Assembly: GCA_008668455.1 (NCBI GenBank)
Contig: RQCD01000041.1
Span: forward strand, 1-5,190
DNA from: Clostridia bacterium
GTDB taxonomy: Bacteria; Bacillota; Clostridia; UBA1381
Reading direction: 5' to 3'
Length of the DNA stretch: 5,190 nt
A model generated the notes under the pieces. It was not told where the DNA came from. It was given only the letters and a program-made list of their open reading frames with translations, and searched no databases. Numbering within the stretch: position 1 is the first letter of the stretch; the number at the start of each line of letters is the position of its first letter. Below are positions 4,381 through 5,190 of the stretch, one piece after another. Both the position numbers and the translations under genes were made by a program.

Positions 4381-5190
4381 ATTTCTTCCAGGTGTAGGGC
4401 GAGAACAAAATCAGAATCGGAAAAATTTCTAACCGTCCTGCTAACATGTTAAAGGACATCACATATTTCGACAGGTCAGAAAGCGCTGAAAAATTTCTTG
4501 TTGGTCCGAATGAGTCCAGCCCCGGACCGATATTATTAATTGCAGTGGCAACTGCGGTAAAATTCTCGGTAAAATTAAAGTTATCCAGACTGATAATCAG
4601 AATGGAGGCAATAAAGATGGCGGCATAAGCTGCGATAAACACGTTAATGGAACGAATTGTTTCATGCTCAATCAGCCGGTTGTCCATCGTGATTTTGTGG
4701 GCGCTTCTCGGATGTGCCGTCAGCTTCAGCTCCTTTACGATACTTTTTAAAAGAATCACAACTCTGGAAACCTTAACACCGCCGCCGGTGCTGCCGGCGC
4801 ATGCTCCCACAAACATCAAAACCACGAGGATCGTTTTTGAAAAGCTCGGCCATAGGTCAAAGTCTGTTGTGGAATAACCGGTTGTTGTGATAATCGCAGC
4901 AACCTGAAAGGCGCTATGCTTCAGCGCTGTCCAGATATCCGGAAACTGCGGTGCAATATTGATCCAGATCCCCACGGTTGCAAAAAGAACAATCCCCAGA
5001 TAAAAGCGTAACTCATCCGAATGAATAAATTCCTTGAATTTCCGGAGCAGGAGCAGGTAGTAAAGCGAGAAATTTACTCCAAATAACAGCATAAATACGG
5101 TGATCACATTCTGAAATTATGTGGAATAGTCCGATATACCTCTTTTCCGGACAGCAAAGCCGCCTGTGCCGGCTGTTCCGAAGGAAAGTG
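4379..5190 (-). pseudogene. trkH: TrkH-family potassium transporter subunit, 3' part, with an in-frame TAA
   Basis: TrkH is the membrane-spanning K+ translocating subunit that works with the cytosolic TrkA regulator. The C-terminal half is present; the 5' part lies beyond the right edge. Seen on the minus strand in order: second selectivity filter SFGTAGTGGF (5156-5185), transmembrane VITVFMLLFGVNFSLYYLLLL (5045-5107), third filter TTTGYSTTDF (4859-4888), the conserved glycine-rich loop GACAGSTGGGVKVSR, fourth filter NNIGPGL (4517-4537), and the family C-terminus SKYVMSFNMLAGRLEIFPILILF. The frame is continuous from 5188 to 4379 except for one TAA at 5119-5117 (DYST-stop-FQNVITVF). Homologues as I recall them usually have Tyr there, so one base change would explain it. 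A gene finder would report only 4379-5107 from GTG, but that start has no ribosome site and lies inside a membrane segment. TrkH identity is certain; whether it is a true pseudogene, a consensus error or readthrough is open. It converges with purA. Confidence 0.85.

Noticed and set aside
5105..5107. GTG as the start of an independent trkH-like gene
   Set aside because: There is no purine-rich ribosome site upstream, it would begin within a membrane segment, and conserved TrkH sequence continues in frame upstream beyond the TAA.

Overview
The window reads as chromosomal DNA from a low-to-moderate G+C Gram-positive bacterium of the class Clostridia, most like Lachnospiraceae. This rests on strong AGGAGG-type ribosome binding sites, a textbook sigma-A promoter, and close resemblance (from memory, no search run) of the PurB, PurA and TrkH proteins to Lachnospiraceae homologues. 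No mobile element, CRISPR array, rRNA or tRNA gene is visible.

Layout. Positions 1-205 carry no gene but hold six DnaA-box-like nonamers (two perfect TTATCCACA) within about 105 bp. An exact 12-bp direct repeat brackets them, next to A+T-rich DNA: a candidate replication origin or other DnaA-binding locus. A 135-residue uncharacterised helical protein (206-613, minus) points toward this cluster. It is divergent from a purine operon. The operon's sigma-A promoter (798-826) is followed by a small inverted repeat at the expected transcription start. It drives purC (880-1590), purB (1603-3036) and purA (3055-4335), spaced 12 and 18 nt apart. A hairpin plus T-run (4344-4380) ends the operon and lies in the gap to a convergent trkH, whose 3' part fills 4379-5190 and runs off the right edge.

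How the genes work together. The three enzymes form a self-contained aspartate-in/fumarate-out set. PurC joins aspartate to CAIR, PurB releases fumarate to give AICAR, PurA joins aspartate to IMP, and PurB releases fumarate again to give AMP. PurB is of the long type that strongly resembles animal adenylosuccinate lyase. PurA is a divergent subtype in which several residues that bind IMP or guanine in the E. coli enzyme are replaced.

The most striking anomaly is in trkH: a single in-frame TAA (5117-5119) interrupts an otherwise intact reading frame between the second selectivity-filter motif (SFGTAGTGGF) and the following membrane segment (VITVFMLLFGVNF). The frame is identical on both sides, so this is a base substitution (real nonsense mutation, consensus error or recoding), not a frameshift. 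The window shows no clearly novel multi-gene system; the DnaA-box cluster, the interrupted trkH and the divergent PurA are the points most worth checking.
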